This document shows, piece after piece, positions 19,513 through 28,927 of a stretch of 64,000 bases of DNA; position 1 is the stretch's first letter; each line of letters starts with the position of its first letter. The stretch comes from Ignatzschineria ureiclastica (GTDB lineage Bacteria; Pseudomonadota; Gammaproteobacteria; Cardiobacteriales; Wohlfahrtiimonadaceae). The notes below the pieces were generated by a model, which worked only from the letters and a program-made list of their open reading frames with translations, searched no databases and was not told the DNA's origin. The stretch covers positions 474,944 to 538,943 of the forward strand of contig NZ_QEWQ01000004.1 in NCBI RefSeq assembly GCF_003121845.1. Reading direction: 5' to 3'. The translations under genes were made by a program, and so were the position numbers.

Positions 19513-19643
19513 TATAGTACTGTCGGTTTAAAATAAGCTTATTTAAATGCCGGCGCATCTACTGTAATAAGTAAGGAAGCCATTCTATCCGGCATCTTGC
19601 AAGTGTTGTTTAAAATCATTTTTCTTAAAAAAAATTTACTATA
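19513..19643 (-). repeat. TATAGT-ended repeat, copy D (complete, 131 bp)
   Basis: It runs from TATAGTACTGTCGGTTTAA to AAAAAATTTACTATA. It sits between the divergently transcribed dtd and coaX, so it is upstream of both and almost touches the dtd start. It may carry or disrupt promoter signals for dtd. Confidence 0.85.
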
Positions 19644-19784
19644 ATTATCTCTATTCCTTAGGCGACTATTTTTCGGCAATTAGATCATAATCAAGATAAT
19701 GGCTGAAAAATAGGATTCACGTGAATTTATCTCTAAAAACGTTATAATATAGGACTTTATTTCACTGGAAAAGCGCATTATATA

Positions 19785-20570
19785 ATGAAACTACTGCTCG
19801 TAGATATCGGTAATACAACAGCGGATTTTCGCCTCTATGATACGGTGACTCGTGAGCTGTCGCCCCTCATTCGGCCTTTCACACAAGATGCGCTAAACCT
19901 AACGCCGGAAGCGATTATCACAGACTTAGAGAATGCTCAACTCGATGTAAGAGAGCTCGAAGCAATTATCTACGTCTCAGTGGTGCCCAAGCTCAATGAA
20001 ACAATTCGGGCAATAGGTGCGCTTTGGCAACTTTCAGTGGAAAGTTTACGGCACGATCTGCCGGTTGATTGGAGTCGTTTTAAACTCCCTAATCTCAATC
20101 TCTTAGGTGCGGATTTTGTCGCTAATTTCTATGGCGTAGAAGCAAGCTATCAACTTAAAAACTGTGCCGTTGTCGCCCTTGGAACCGCTACTACCATTTT
20201 TGTGATTCAAGATGGCAATTTTATCGGAACAACGATCTCCCCTGGCATTCAAACGAGTTTACAAGGACTCTACGCCCAAGCGGCACTACTCTCTGAAATG
20301 CAATATTGCTACCTACCGCAACCGCTCGGCCACAATACTTTTGAATCGATGAGTATCGGCACGATCAATGGCCATTACTATATGATTCAAGGATTATTGG
20401 CCGAAATGCGTAAAACAATGCCCCTTGAACAAGTACTCTTTACCGGCGGTAATATGAATTATTATCGAGATCTCATAGACACCGATATCTGCTTCGATGA
20501 AACGCTGATCTTCAAAGGATTAATCTATCTCTACGAACAAAAATATGGCAATAAAGCAACACACGCCTAA
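19785..20570 (+). CDS. coaX: Type III pantothenate kinase
   Basis: 261 residues, catalysing the first step of coenzyme A synthesis (ATP-dependent phosphorylation of pantothenate). The phosphate-binding loop is LLVDIGNTTADFRLY at the N-terminus. Then come LNLLGADFVANFYG (GADR-like pantothenate site, with F in place of R), LGTATTIFVI and GTTISPGIQTSLQGL. It overlaps lpxK by 26 bases. The ribosome site is weak (GGAAAAG), perhaps reflecting low expression. Confidence 0.93.
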   Translation: MKLLLVDIGNTTADFRLYDTVTRELSPLIRPFTQDALNLTPEAIITDLENAQLDVRELEAIIYVSVVPKLNETIRAIGALWQLSVESLRHDLPVDWSRFKLPNLNLLGADFVANFYGVEASYQLKNCAVVALGTATTIFVIQDGNFIGTTISPGIQTSLQGLYAQAALLSEMQYCYLPQPLGHNTFESMSIGTINGHYYMIQGLLAEMRKTMPLEQVLFTGGNMNYYRDLIDTDICFDETLIFKGLIYLYEQKYGNKATHA

Positions 20571-21549
20571 CTTTTGGCAAAAGCGGGCAATGCCGGCGCG
20601 CTTACTTTGGCCCTTATCAAAGCTCTATGGTTTGATCTCTCATCGATCGTTACAACAAAAAGCACTCAAGGCACAAAAACTACCGAAGCCTACCATAGTT
20701 ATTGGCAATATCAATGTGGGCGGAACTGGTAAAACACCGGCAACCATTGCATTAACGCAGGCTCTGCAAGCTCGGGGGATCAAGGTTGCGATTCTCTCTC
20801 GTGGATTTGGTCGCAATCATAAAGCATTAACCCTTGCTTCCACTGAACTTACTGCGCTCGAAATGGGAGATGAGCCATACCTGATCTATCAAAAAACAGC
20901 AGCACCGATGGCGATCTATCATAATCGCTACGAAGCAGGAATAGCGCTTTTAGCACAAAATCCACACATTGACTGCTTTATCTGCGATGATGCCTTACAG
21001 CACCGTCAACTTGCACGCGATATCGAAATTGCCCTTATTGGCAAACAAGGATTCGGAAATGGCTATCTTCTGCCGGCGGGCCCTTTACGAGAACCGCTTG
21101 AACGACTACAAACCGTTGATTATATTTGGGCAAATGGTACCGATGAAGAGACTATTCACCATTTAAAAGAGATGATGGATACGCCCATTATCCAACTTAA
21201 AGCTTCATTACAAGATCCAAGATCGCTCCATTCTCAAGCACTTCTTCCCTTTACTGAATGGCAAACAATCCCCTTTACCGCTATTGCCGGCATTGCGCAC
21301 CCTGAAAATTTTTATCAAATGCTTGAAGCTAAAGGATTACAATTTACGACTCGGAGTTATCCTGATCATTATGCGCTGACAGAAGCGGATTTAGCCGATA
21401 TTACAACGCCGATTCTAATGACCGAAAAAGATGCGAGCAAGTGCCTTTATTTCAAAAGAGAAAACCTTTGGCGTGTGCCACTAGAACTCTCATTGCCGGA
21501 ATCTCTAGTCGATGAGATCATTGAAAAGATCTCTACCAAAACATCGTAA
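20545..21549 (+). CDS. lpxK: Tetraacyldisaccharide 4'-kinase (lipid A synthesis)
   Basis: 334 residues. It phosphorylates the 4' position of the lipid A disaccharide at the inner face of the inner membrane. The N-terminus (NFWQKRAMPARLLWPLSKLYGLI) is the membrane-anchoring helix. The P-loop is NINVGGTGKTPATIAL near residue 55, and the FICDDALQHRQLARDIEIALI block matches the family DDGLQH with Ala for Gly. KNPQxxxYFDH-like PDHYALTE and LMTEKDASK occur near the end. It is coupled to coaX by overlap. msbA, the usual neighbour, is absent. Confidence 0.95.
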   Translation: MAIKQHTPNFWQKRAMPARLLWPLSKLYGLISHRSLQQKALKAQKLPKPTIVIGNINVGGTGKTPATIALTQALQARGIKVAILSRGFGRNHKALTLASTELTALEMGDEPYLIYQKTAAPMAIYHNRYEAGIALLAQNPHIDCFICDDALQHRQLARDIEIALIGKQGFGNGYLLPAGPLREPLERLQTVDYIWANGTDEETIHHLKEMMDTPIIQLKASLQDPRSLHSQALLPFTEWQTIPFTAIAGIAHPENFYQMLEAKGLQFTTRSYPDHYALTEADLADITTPILMTEKDASKCLYFKRENLWRVPLELSLPESLVDEIIEKISTKTS

Positions 21550-22165
21550 ATAGAGGCTCTGCGGTATTTACTTCCCTCTAAATTAACTAGATACTCATAA
21601 TATAACTATCTATCGCTATTCCTATGGATATCTATATCCAATAATATCGGCAATCTCACAACTAATCCCGATCTTCTTTTCAATAATTTGTTAGAATGAA
21701 GCAGTACAATGTAGAATAGATAGTAAAAAAGATAATTAGAAAAGATGATTAAAAATAGATCCCTACGATCAATAACAATCAAAGAACAGACAATCACCTC
21801 TTTCAGAAGCGTCCGATTCATCACAAAAAAGTGCGACCTTGATATCGTATGTTATAGATTCACCTTCTGAAGATCTTTGCCTTTCATTAGGCAATTTCAT
21901 ATAACCCAAACAATCAGTGAGTAGATCATTTTATTATTTACAACCATAGCAAACTCCATTCTAGCGACGACTAACTCCTTGAATATATATCTAAATAACA
22001 TTTTATATACCCTTGTTCTAGAATATCATTTGCTTGTAATAATCACTCATAATAATGGTCTCTCACCTTCCCCCTTTCTTTGCGATAGTGAGAATCTTAG
22101 ACAATACAAAATACCTTCTCGAATTCCAAGAAAGAGACAGATTAAATAATAAAAGGAATCAATTA
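21550..22165. other. Intergenic region upstream of rnr
   Basis: About 616 AT-rich bases. A small hairpin (TTGCCT/AGGCAA) lies at about 21878-21894 without a good T-run. The first 37 codons of the open frame before the rnr GTG (22055-22165) look non-coding. I see no other gene or motif. Confidence 0.45.
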
Positions 22166-24523
22166 GTGAATAAACCAACCAAAAATTTAGACTACTTTGC
22201 ACGTTACTTTGAGAATGATGCCGAGTATGAAATGCAAAAAGAGCAATATGGCCGAGCGGTGCCGAGCCGCGCTTTTATCTTAAAGCTACTACAAAATCAT
22301 CCTAATCTTGATTTTGAAGCAATGGCGAATATCTTTAAGCTTCGTAAAAATTGGGAACTCGATGCCCTTGAGAACCGCCTCAATGCGATGATTCGTCAAG
22401 GGGCGCTCTATCTTGATAAGCAAGATCGATTACAAGTGATCAATCCTGATCAACGTTATACCGGTCGAGTTGCAAGTCACGCCGAAGGATATGGCTTCTT
22501 AGAGATAGAGGGTGCGCCTAATCTCTATATTCCACCGAATGAGATGAAATCATTACTTCAAGGGGATATTGCCGAAGCGGCGATTGATGGTATTGATAAT
22601 CGAGGACGTGCGATTGCCCGTATTACGCGAGTGATCGAACATCAACTCACTGAGCTTATTGGCCGTTTCTATCGTGATGAGGGGCACAATATCGTCATCG
22701 CCGAAAATCGTAAAATTCCGGTTGAATTTAAGATCGATGATGCTGATACACTCAAAGCAAAACACCTAGACCTTGTACGCATTCAAATTACCGAATATCC
22801 TTCTGATAAAGGGGAAACGAAGGCCAAGGTCCTTGAGACATTTGGGGAAGAGATGACTGTTGATCTTGAGATTATGCAAGCAATTTTAGAGCATAATATC
22901 CCACATCAATTCTCAAAAGAGACTGAAAGTGAATTAACGTCCATTCCCGATGAAGTGAGCGAGCAAGAGCATAAGGGACGTAAAGATTATCGTGATCTAC
23001 CGCTTGTGACCATTGATGGTATTACGGCGCGGGACTTTGATGATGCGGTCTACTGTGAGCCCATTGCAGAAGGTTATAAACTCTATGTCGCCATTGCCGA
23101 TGTTGCGCACTATGTCAAACGGGATTCAGCGATAGATCAAGATGCTTATCTGCGCTCTACTTCAGTCTATTTCCCTAATTATGTTGTGCCGATGCTTCAT
23201 CATAAACTCTCTAACGGGATCTGTTCACTCAATCCTGAAGTAGATCGTTTAACAATGGTTGCGGAATTGAAGATTAATCATCAAGGAGAGTTGATTGAAT
23301 ATACCTTCTTTGAAGGCGTTATGCGCTCTCACGCACGTTTAACCTATGAATTAGTGCAACAAATTATCGATGGCGATAGTGCGCTTCGTGAAAGCTATGC
23401 ATCACTTGTTCCCCATTTAGATAATCTCTACTCGCTCTATAAAATTCTCCGTAAAGCACGCAATGAACGGGGTACGATCGACTTTGATACCGTTGAAACT
23501 TTAGTGCTCTATGACGAAGATGGGGAGATTGATAAAATCGTTCCTGATGCGAGATTTGATTCTCACAAAATTATTGAAGAGTGTATGATTACCGCTAATA
23601 TCGCCGCTGCGCGTTTTATCGAGTCATCACCGCTCTCTGCGCTCTATCGCGTGCATCCAAAACCGGATAGTCAAAAATTAGCAGCACTTCGCGATTTCTT
23701 ACGGGAATTTAAATTAGGACTTGCCGGCGCCGATGAACCCACGCCGATGGATTATGCTGATACGTTAGAAGCAGCTAAAGAATTACCGGCATTTAATATG
23801 ATCCAAACGGTAATGCTTCGCTCATTAAGCCAAGCAGTTTATCAACCAGAAAATGATGGTCACTTTGGTCTAGCCTTAACCCATTATGCCCACTTTACTT
23901 CCCCGATCCGTCGCTATCCCGATTTAATTATTCATAGAGCGATTAAATTGCTACTGCAAAAAGGGAATTTTGAGCATTTCTACACAGAATCGCAAATGGT
24001 ACATATGGGCGAACACACCTCAATGGCAGAGCGCCGAGCCGATGATGCCACTCGTGATGTGATGGATTGGCTTAAAGCCAAATATCTCCAACGCTTTATC
24101 GGCGATGAGTTTGATGGCAGAATCACAAGTATTACTAGTTTTGGGATGTTTATCGAACTCGATCAGATCTTTATTGAGGGTTTAGTCCATATCTCCCAAC
24201 TGCAAGGAGATTACTATCTCTACGATGATACAAAACATCGTTTAATTGGGGAGAATACAGGCCAACAATATCGCCTCAGCGATGTGGTGCGCGTTAAAGT
24301 ATTAGAATCCAATCCTGAAACAAAACATATCGATTTTGAATTAATCTCTCCTCTACCCAATGAAGGAAATGCTACTAAAGGACAAAAAGTCCCTAAAAAA
24401 CCACGCCGTAGTGATGAGGGTAAAACTGGGAAAAAATCGAAGCGTCATCGTCCAAAGAATCAAAAGATAGATCGTTCTAGCGAAGGAAGCAAAAAGAAAA
24501 AACGTCGTAAACCTAAAAAATAG
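22166..24523 (+). CDS. rnr: Ribonuclease R
   Basis: 785 residues from a GTG at 22166. I prefer it to the ATG at 22055 because AAAAGGA lies just upstream and the protein then begins with the family-typical NKPTKNLDYFARYFENDAEYEMQKEQYGRAVPSRAFIL. It degrades structured RNA 3' to 5'. Domains in order: winged-helix N-terminus (to about 70), two OB cold-shock domains (YTGRVASHAEGYGFLEIEG), the RNB catalytic domain with GITARDFDDAVYCE, an S1 domain (EFDGRITSITSFGMFIELDQIFIEGLVHIS), and a Lys/Arg-rich tail. It stands alone, without the trmH/rlmB neighbour. Confidence 0.96.
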   Translation: MNKPTKNLDYFARYFENDAEYEMQKEQYGRAVPSRAFILKLLQNHPNLDFEAMANIFKLRKNWELDALENRLNAMIRQGALYLDKQDRLQVINPDQRYTGRVASHAEGYGFLEIEGAPNLYIPPNEMKSLLQGDIAEAAIDGIDNRGRAIARITRVIEHQLTELIGRFYRDEGHNIVIAENRKIPVEFKIDDADTLKAKHLDLVRIQITEYPSDKGETKAKVLETFGEEMTVDLEIMQAILEHNIPHQFSKETESELTSIPDEVSEQEHKGRKDYRDLPLVTIDGITARDFDDAVYCEPIAEGYKLYVAIADVAHYVKRDSAIDQDAYLRSTSVYFPNYVVPMLHHKLSNGICSLNPEVDRLTMVAELKINHQGELIEYTFFEGVMRSHARLTYELVQQIIDGDSALRESYASLVPHLDNLYSLYKILRKARNERGTIDFDTVETLVLYDEDGEIDKIVPDARFDSHKIIEECMITANIAAARFIESSPLSALYRVHPKPDSQKLAALRDFLREFKLGLAGADEPTPMDYADTLEAAKELPAFNMIQTVMLRSLSQAVYQPENDGHFGLALTHYAHFTSPIRRYPDLIIHRAIKLLLQKGNFEHFYTESQMVHMGEHTSMAERRADDATRDVMDWLKAKYLQRFIGDEFDGRITSITSFGMFIELDQIFIEGLVHISQLQGDYYLYDDTKHRLIGENTGQQYRLSDVVRVKVLESNPETKHIDFELISPLPNEGNATKGQKVPKKPRRSDEGKTGKKSKRHRPKNQKIDRSSEGSKKKKRRKPKK

Positions 24524-24592
24524 TCATCAGCTCACTATTTAGTTCAAAAATCAAAGAAGATTCAAGGATGAATCCACCACATATTCCGTAAC

Positions 24593-24624
24593 ATATCGAT
24601 TCAATAAAATATCGATTCAATAGA
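24593..24624. repeat. 16-bp tandem repeat between rnr and the ankyrin gene
   Basis: Two copies of ATATCGATTCAATAAA, the second with one change (..AATAGA). Function unknown. Confidence 0.6.
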
Positions 24625-24639
24625 ATATGGGTTTAATAC

Positions 24640-24673
24640 GATGAAATAGGTGATGACTACCGTCTATTTCATC
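24640..24673 (+). terminator. Inverted repeat after rnr, possible terminator
   Basis: GATGAAATAG and CTATTTCATC pair perfectly over 10 bp around a 14-base loop. Only a weak AATTTAT run follows. It may end the rnr transcript or lie in the leader of the ankyrin gene 26 bases downstream. Confidence 0.4.
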
Positions 24674-24698
24674 AATTTATCGAAAGGAGATTAAGCAG

Positions 24699-25331
24699 AT
24701 GCCGATTACAACTACTGCAACTACCGAAACTATGGTGTCTATTGCCCACTTTCATCAAGCCGCACAAACAGGCGATTTAAAAGCCATTGAGCAATATCTT
24801 CACGCGGGAGGTGATATTAATGCCCTTAATCGTACAGAAGAGAGCGCAATCTTAGTCGCGGCTAAACATCAGCAATATGATGTGGTGCAATTCCTAATAG
24901 AACAAGGTGCGGATATTAATCTTCAGGATCAAATCTGTTTTAATCCTTTTCTGTGGGGCTGTATCCACAATGACTTGAAACTCGTTGAGATAATGCTAAA
25001 TGCCGGGACTGATCTAAAGCGTTTAACCCGCTTTGGCGGTGTAGGAATTACACCGGCGGCTGAAAAGGGGCATCTAGAGATGGTGCAACTCCTACTTGAA
25101 AAGAGCTCGATCAATGTCAATCACACTAATTTCGTCGGCTGGACACCATTATTAGAAGCGATTATTCTTAATGATGGCGGCGCGACACAACAAGCGATTA
25201 TTCGCTTACTATTAGCGCACGGAGCTGATCCTAATATGACCGATAAATATGGTAAAACACCGCTCTCTCTAGCAAAAGAGAGAGGATTCGATGAAATTGC
25301 CCAAATCTTAGAGAACGCCGGCGGGCATTGA
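24699..25331 (+). CDS. Ankyrin-repeat protein
   Basis: 210 residues with about five ankyrin repeats spanning nearly the whole protein: HQAAQTGDLKAIEQYLHAGGDINALN, ILVAAKHQQYDVVQFLIEQGADINLQD, FLWGCIHNDLKLVEIMLNAGTDL, PAAEKGHLEMVQLLLEKSSINVNH, and LLLAHGADPNMTDKYGKTPLSLAKERGFDEIAQILENAG. There is no signal peptide or membrane segment, so it is a cytoplasmic protein-interaction module. The partner is unknown. AAAGGAG lies 9 bases before the ATG. The dinB gene follows 65 bases later and may share the transcript. Confidence 0.9.
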   Translation: MPITTTATTETMVSIAHFHQAAQTGDLKAIEQYLHAGGDINALNRTEESAILVAAKHQQYDVVQFLIEQGADINLQDQICFNPFLWGCIHNDLKLVEIMLNAGTDLKRLTRFGGVGITPAAEKGHLEMVQLLLEKSSINVNHTNFVGWTPLLEAIILNDGGATQQAIIRLLLAHGADPNMTDKYGKTPLSLAKERGFDEIAQILENAGGH

Positions 25332-25396
25332 TAACCGATATGACTATATCTTATGAGCATACTGTTGATCACAACGGATAAAGTAGATCTACTCAA

Positions 25397-26482
25397 ATGA
25401 TGCAACGAAAGATACTCCACATTGATATGGATGCATTCTATGCCTCTATTGAACAGCACGATCATCCTGAATATCGTGGAAAACCGCTCGTTGTGGGATT
25501 TTCTGAAGGCCGCGGTGTAATCGCAGCAGCAAGTTATGAAGCCCGTCAATTTGGTATACATTCGGCACTACCGGCTCGCATTGCTAAAGAGCGTTGTCCT
25601 CATCTTATTTTTGCCCGTCCTCGCTTTGATCGTTATCGGGAGATTTCTCGGGCAATTCGGGACATTTTCCGGCAATATACCCCACTTATTGAACCGATTG
25701 CACTCGATGAAGCTTTTTTAGATGTCACCGAAAATCATCCTAACATCAATGACCCCATTGTAATCGCACAAGAGATTAAGCAAAAAATAGAAAGTACCCT
25801 CGGGTTAACTGCCTCCGCCGGCGTTTCCTATAACAAATTTTTAGCTAAAATTGCCTCAGATGTGAATAAGCCCAATGGCCTTTTTGCAATTCAACAAGAA
25901 GAGGCTATAGCATTCCTTGCGCAATTACCCATTGAAGATTTCTTTGGCATTGGTAAAGCAACTGCACAAAAGATGCATCAATTGCACATTAGTACCGGCG
26001 CCGATCTTCAGAATCTTGATGAAACCTTTCTCATCAAGCATTTTGGTAAGGCCGGAAAAAGTTATTATCACTACGCAAGAGGGATCGATCTTCGTCCGGT
26101 GGAACCGAATCAACCGCAGAAATCTGTCGGCGTAGAAGAGACCTTTTTTATCGACTTAAAACTCAAAGAAGAGGTGATTGAAGAGTTAGAGATTATTGCC
26201 ATTGAACTTATTCGCCGAGCGAAAAAGAGTGACTTTATTGGGCGAAATTGTACGCTTAAAGTCCGTTACCGCGATTTTAGTCAACTCTCCCGTAGTATCA
26301 CAACCCCCTTCCCGCTCGGCGATGATCTTACAACGCTTTGGAAAGTCGTGCTTTGGCTATTAGATAAAATTCAACTTCATCCTGATCGCGGTATTCGTTT
26401 GATGGGACTTGCCATTGCGAATATCGATCTTGATAAAACACAATTAAATAGCGGCTTATCACAGTTACAATTACCGATTTGA
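25397..26482 (+). CDS. dinB: DNA polymerase IV (Y family)
   Basis: 361 residues (about 350 in E. coli). An error-prone translesion polymerase. The palm carries HIDMDAFYASIEQ at the N-terminus and EPIALDEAFLDVT near residue 100, the metal-binding carboxylates. GVSYNKFLAKIASDVNKPNG and the helix-hairpin-helix-like FFGIGKATAQKMHQLHI follow, then the little-finger domain. The C-terminus (LSGLSQLQLPI) resembles the beta-clamp-binding QLxLP motif. No LexA box was obvious upstream. Confidence 0.96.
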   Translation: MMQRKILHIDMDAFYASIEQHDHPEYRGKPLVVGFSEGRGVIAAASYEARQFGIHSALPARIAKERCPHLIFARPRFDRYREISRAIRDIFRQYTPLIEPIALDEAFLDVTENHPNINDPIVIAQEIKQKIESTLGLTASAGVSYNKFLAKIASDVNKPNGLFAIQQEEAIAFLAQLPIEDFFGIGKATAQKMHQLHISTGADLQNLDETFLIKHFGKAGKSYYHYARGIDLRPVEPNQPQKSVGVEETFFIDLKLKEEVIEELEIIAIELIRRAKKSDFIGRNCTLKVRYRDFSQLSRSITTPFPLGDDLTTLWKVVLWLLDKIQLHPDRGIRLMGLAIANIDLDKTQLNSGLSQLQLPI

Positions 26483-26484
26483 AT

Positions 26485-26658
26485 GATAATAAATTGGGTT
26501 TAAGAAAAATGTTTTTTATATAGCTAGTGTGCCACTCTAAAAGAACATCAAACCTGACTCACCAACACTTGCAAGATGCCAGATAGAATAGCTTCCTCAT
26601 CTCGATTAGCTGATGCGCCGGCATTTGAATAAGCTTATTTTGAACCGATCTGACTATA
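26485..26658 (+). repeat. TATAGT-ended repeat, copy E (long form)
   Basis: About 174 bp between the convergent dinB and LysR genes. The left end is worn (GATAATAAATTGGG); the right end is intact (GAACCGATCTGACTATA). It carries the extra ATAGCTAG...CCTGACTCACC segment shared with copy F. Confidence 0.8.
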
Positions 26659-26674
26659 ACTTAATTTGATTCCA

Positions 26675-27559
26675 TTATCGTACCCAATGATCTGCTAATG
26701 CTTCTCGCCACCATTGTTGCGCTAATCCCTCATCAGCAGTTCTCCAAGCAAGATAGAGCGTCTCTTCTTTATGCCCTTCAAGCACCGGTAAGGTCACTAA
26801 TTCCCCGGCTTTAATAGCTTCTTGAACCATTGATTCCGGCAAAAATCCATGACCCATCCCGGCTTTTTGTAGTGCAATTTTATCTGCTAAAGTCGTAACG
26901 GTAATCCGTTGCTGCCCTTCATACAATCCTGCCGTTCTTAAAGGCATATAACGCGCACTATCCGCTAATACAATCGCCGGGTAAGCCAATAAATCATTCC
27001 GCTCTAAAGGCCGATCAATCACCGTCAAAGGATGGTCCGACGCAACACAGAAAATAAAAGGGACAACGCCAATTGGATAAGTACGATATCCGCCCCCTGA
27101 GGGCCCTTCTCCTACAGCAATCACAAGATCTGCACGGAATTTCAATAATGCCTCCCACGCGCCCATCATCACTTCTCGAGATAAGGTTAATGGTGTTGCC
27201 ACCAATGATTGTTGAAATTGTGTGATCAACGGTAAAATTTGTGTAATAGGGAAAATTTCATCTACCGCAATATGAATCGACTCTTCAACCCCACCCGCTA
27301 TTTTGTTCAGTCTTGATTCAAGATCTGAAACAGCGGTTAAGAGCGGCTTACCCTCCTCTAATAAAATTTGACCAATTGGTGTTAAGGTCACATGTGGGCC
27401 ATTGCGTTCAAAAAATTGCAATCCCATCTGTTCTTCAATCTTAGAAACGGTATAAGAGATCGTCGATGGCGCTTTATAGAGCAATTCCCCGGCTTTAGTA
27501 AATGAGCCTGTCTTTGCAATTGTTTCAATCACTTTAATCGCCTCTAAAGTGAGTCGCAT
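26675..27559 (-). CDS. LysR-family transcriptional regulator, YhaJ-like
   Basis: 294 residues. The N-terminal winged helix-turn-helix (GSFTKAGELLYKAPSTISYTVSKIEEQMGLQFFERN) is followed by a periplasmic-binding-fold effector domain. Blocks such as MMGAWEALLKFRADLVIAVGEG, AIVLADSARYMPLR and TTLADKIALQKAGMGHGFLPESMV resemble E. coli YhaJ, which lies beside a pirin gene. Here too a pirin gene is divergently transcribed 325 bases away, so it may control that gene. AAAGGAG precedes the ATG. Confidence 0.9.
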   Translation of the reverse strand: MRLTLEAIKVIETIAKTGSFTKAGELLYKAPSTISYTVSKIEEQMGLQFFERNGPHVTLTPIGQILLEEGKPLLTAVSDLESRLNKIAGGVEESIHIAVDEIFPITQILPLITQFQQSLVATPLTLSREVMMGAWEALLKFRADLVIAVGEGPSGGGYRTYPIGVVPFIFCVASDHPLTVIDRPLERNDLLAYPAIVLADSARYMPLRTAGLYEGQQRITVTTLADKIALQKAGMGHGFLPESMVQEAIKAGELVTLPVLEGHKEETLYLAWRTADEGLAQQWWREALADHWVR

Positions 27560-27884
27560 TTTACACTCCTTTATTCATAACTATTCATCCATTTTCAAAA
27601 ATTTCGAAGATAAGCATCTATTAATTTCACTTAATGTTGAATATTTTCTTCTCTATAATTAGCTACATCAACTGTTTTTAACAATTTACTTCTAATATTT
27701 TATCTTCTAATTATTCAATGATAGAGACTCTATTATACCTCATTTACGCTTAATTATCTTATTGCACTAATACACTACAATATCGCTTATTGACTCCATT
27801 CATTAACCTCATTCATTGACCTAATCACATAAATAGACAGATATTTCACAACATTACACCTATTCAATAGGTAAAGGATTTAAA
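27560..27884. other. Divergent LysR/pirin intergenic region
   Basis: 325 very AT-rich bases, with repeated CATTCATTGACCTMAT-like words around 27795-27820. A LysR operator (T-N11-A) is expected here, but I could not single one out from the AT background. Confidence 0.35.
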
Positions 27885-28664
27885 ATGATTAAAGTTCGTT
27901 TGGCAGAAGATCGAGGACATGTCGACCACGGTTGGTTAAAAGCCGCCCACACCTTCTCTTTTGCTCGCTATTATGAGCCTACCGAAATGGGATTTTCAGA
28001 TCTTATCGTCATTAATGATGATCGCATTGCGCCCCATAGAGGCTTTGGGGCCCATCCTCACGATAATATGGAAATTCTCACTTATGTTTTAGAGGGTGAA
28101 CTGACCCATCAAGATTCAATGGGTAATAGTGAAACGATCAAAGCGGGGGAAATTCAGTTGATGAGCGCCGGTAGTGGCGTTGTTCATAGCGAGAAAAACG
28201 GTAGTGACCATCCTGTTCATCTCCTACAAATCTGGCTATTACCCAATGAGGCAAATACGCCGCCACGATATCAGCAATTAGAATTGCTCGATAATCAAAA
28301 GCAGAACCCATTAACCCTTATTGTCTCCCCTAATGGTGAAGATCAATCATTGCAGATTCGCCAAGAGACTCGAATTTATGCTGGTGGATTAACGGCAACA
28401 GGATCTCTCGATATTCCGTTAAAAGAGGACCGTTTCTACTATTTTCATCTCGCTAAAGGGGAATTGTCCTTAAATGGTCATCGTTTTAAAGCTGGCGATG
28501 GTGCTCGTATTTATGATGAGACACAATTGATGCTATCTGCTACAGGGCTTTCTGCTACGGATCTTTCTGCGATAGAAACCACTTCTCTTGATAGCGATAA
28601 AACAGTTGTGGCTGAATTTCTTCTCTTTGAACTTCGCCCTTATCATGAACCCCGAAGAGGTTGA
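27885..28664 (+). CDS. Pirin-family bicupin, YhhW-like
   Basis: 259 residues. The N-terminal cupin carries the probable metal ligands in APHRGFGAHPHDNMEILTYVLEGELTHQDSMGN (two His) and SAGSGVVHSEKN (His and Glu), closely matching E. coli YhhW, which has quercetin 2,3-dioxygenase activity in vitro. The C-terminal cupin (IYAGGLTATGSLDIPLKEDRFYYFHLAKGELSLNGHRFKAGDGARIYDE) lacks such ligands. AAAGGA lies 6 bases upstream. It is divergent from the LysR gene, a common pairing. Physiological role is unknown. Confidence 0.92.
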   Translation: MIKVRLAEDRGHVDHGWLKAAHTFSFARYYEPTEMGFSDLIVINDDRIAPHRGFGAHPHDNMEILTYVLEGELTHQDSMGNSETIKAGEIQLMSAGSGVVHSEKNGSDHPVHLLQIWLLPNEANTPPRYQQLELLDNQKQNPLTLIVSPNGEDQSLQIRQETRIYAGGLTATGSLDIPLKEDRFYYFHLAKGELSLNGHRFKAGDGARIYDETQLMLSATGLSATDLSAIETTSLDSDKTVVAEFLLFELRPYHEPRRG

Positions 28665-28667
28665 TCA

Positions 28668-28834
28668 TATCGTAAATTTGGTTTAAGAAAAATGGTTTTT
28701 AAATAGCTATTGTGGGTTTTAAAAGAAGATAAACCTGACTCACCAACACTTGCAAGATGCCGGATAGAACAGTTTCCTTACCTCGATCAACTGATGCGCC
28801 GGCATTTGAATAAGCTTCTTTTGAACCGATCATA
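28668..28834 (+). repeat. TATAGT-ended repeat, copy F (long form)
   Basis: It begins TATCGTAAATTTGGTTTAAG right after the pirin stop and ends at GAACCGATCATA. About 167 bp, with the ATAGCTATTGTG segment and the ATGCCGG/CCGGCAT core. It separates the convergent pirin and small-peptide genes. Confidence 0.82.
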
Positions 28835-28835
28835 A

Positions 28836-28868
28836 AAAACGGTGAACCTTAAGTTAAGGCTCACCGTT
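28836..28868. terminator. Bidirectional terminator between pirin and peptide genes
   Basis: ACGGTGAaCCTTAA pairs with its complement around a short centre (one mismatch). On the minus strand a run of six T follows, and on the plus strand TTTT. It serves the 47-residue peptide gene and probably the pirin gene. Confidence 0.8.
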
Positions 28869-28927
28869 TTGATGATATCGTTCAGTGATATTCTACTGAT
28901 TGTGACTACTTGCAATCCCCAAGCTTA

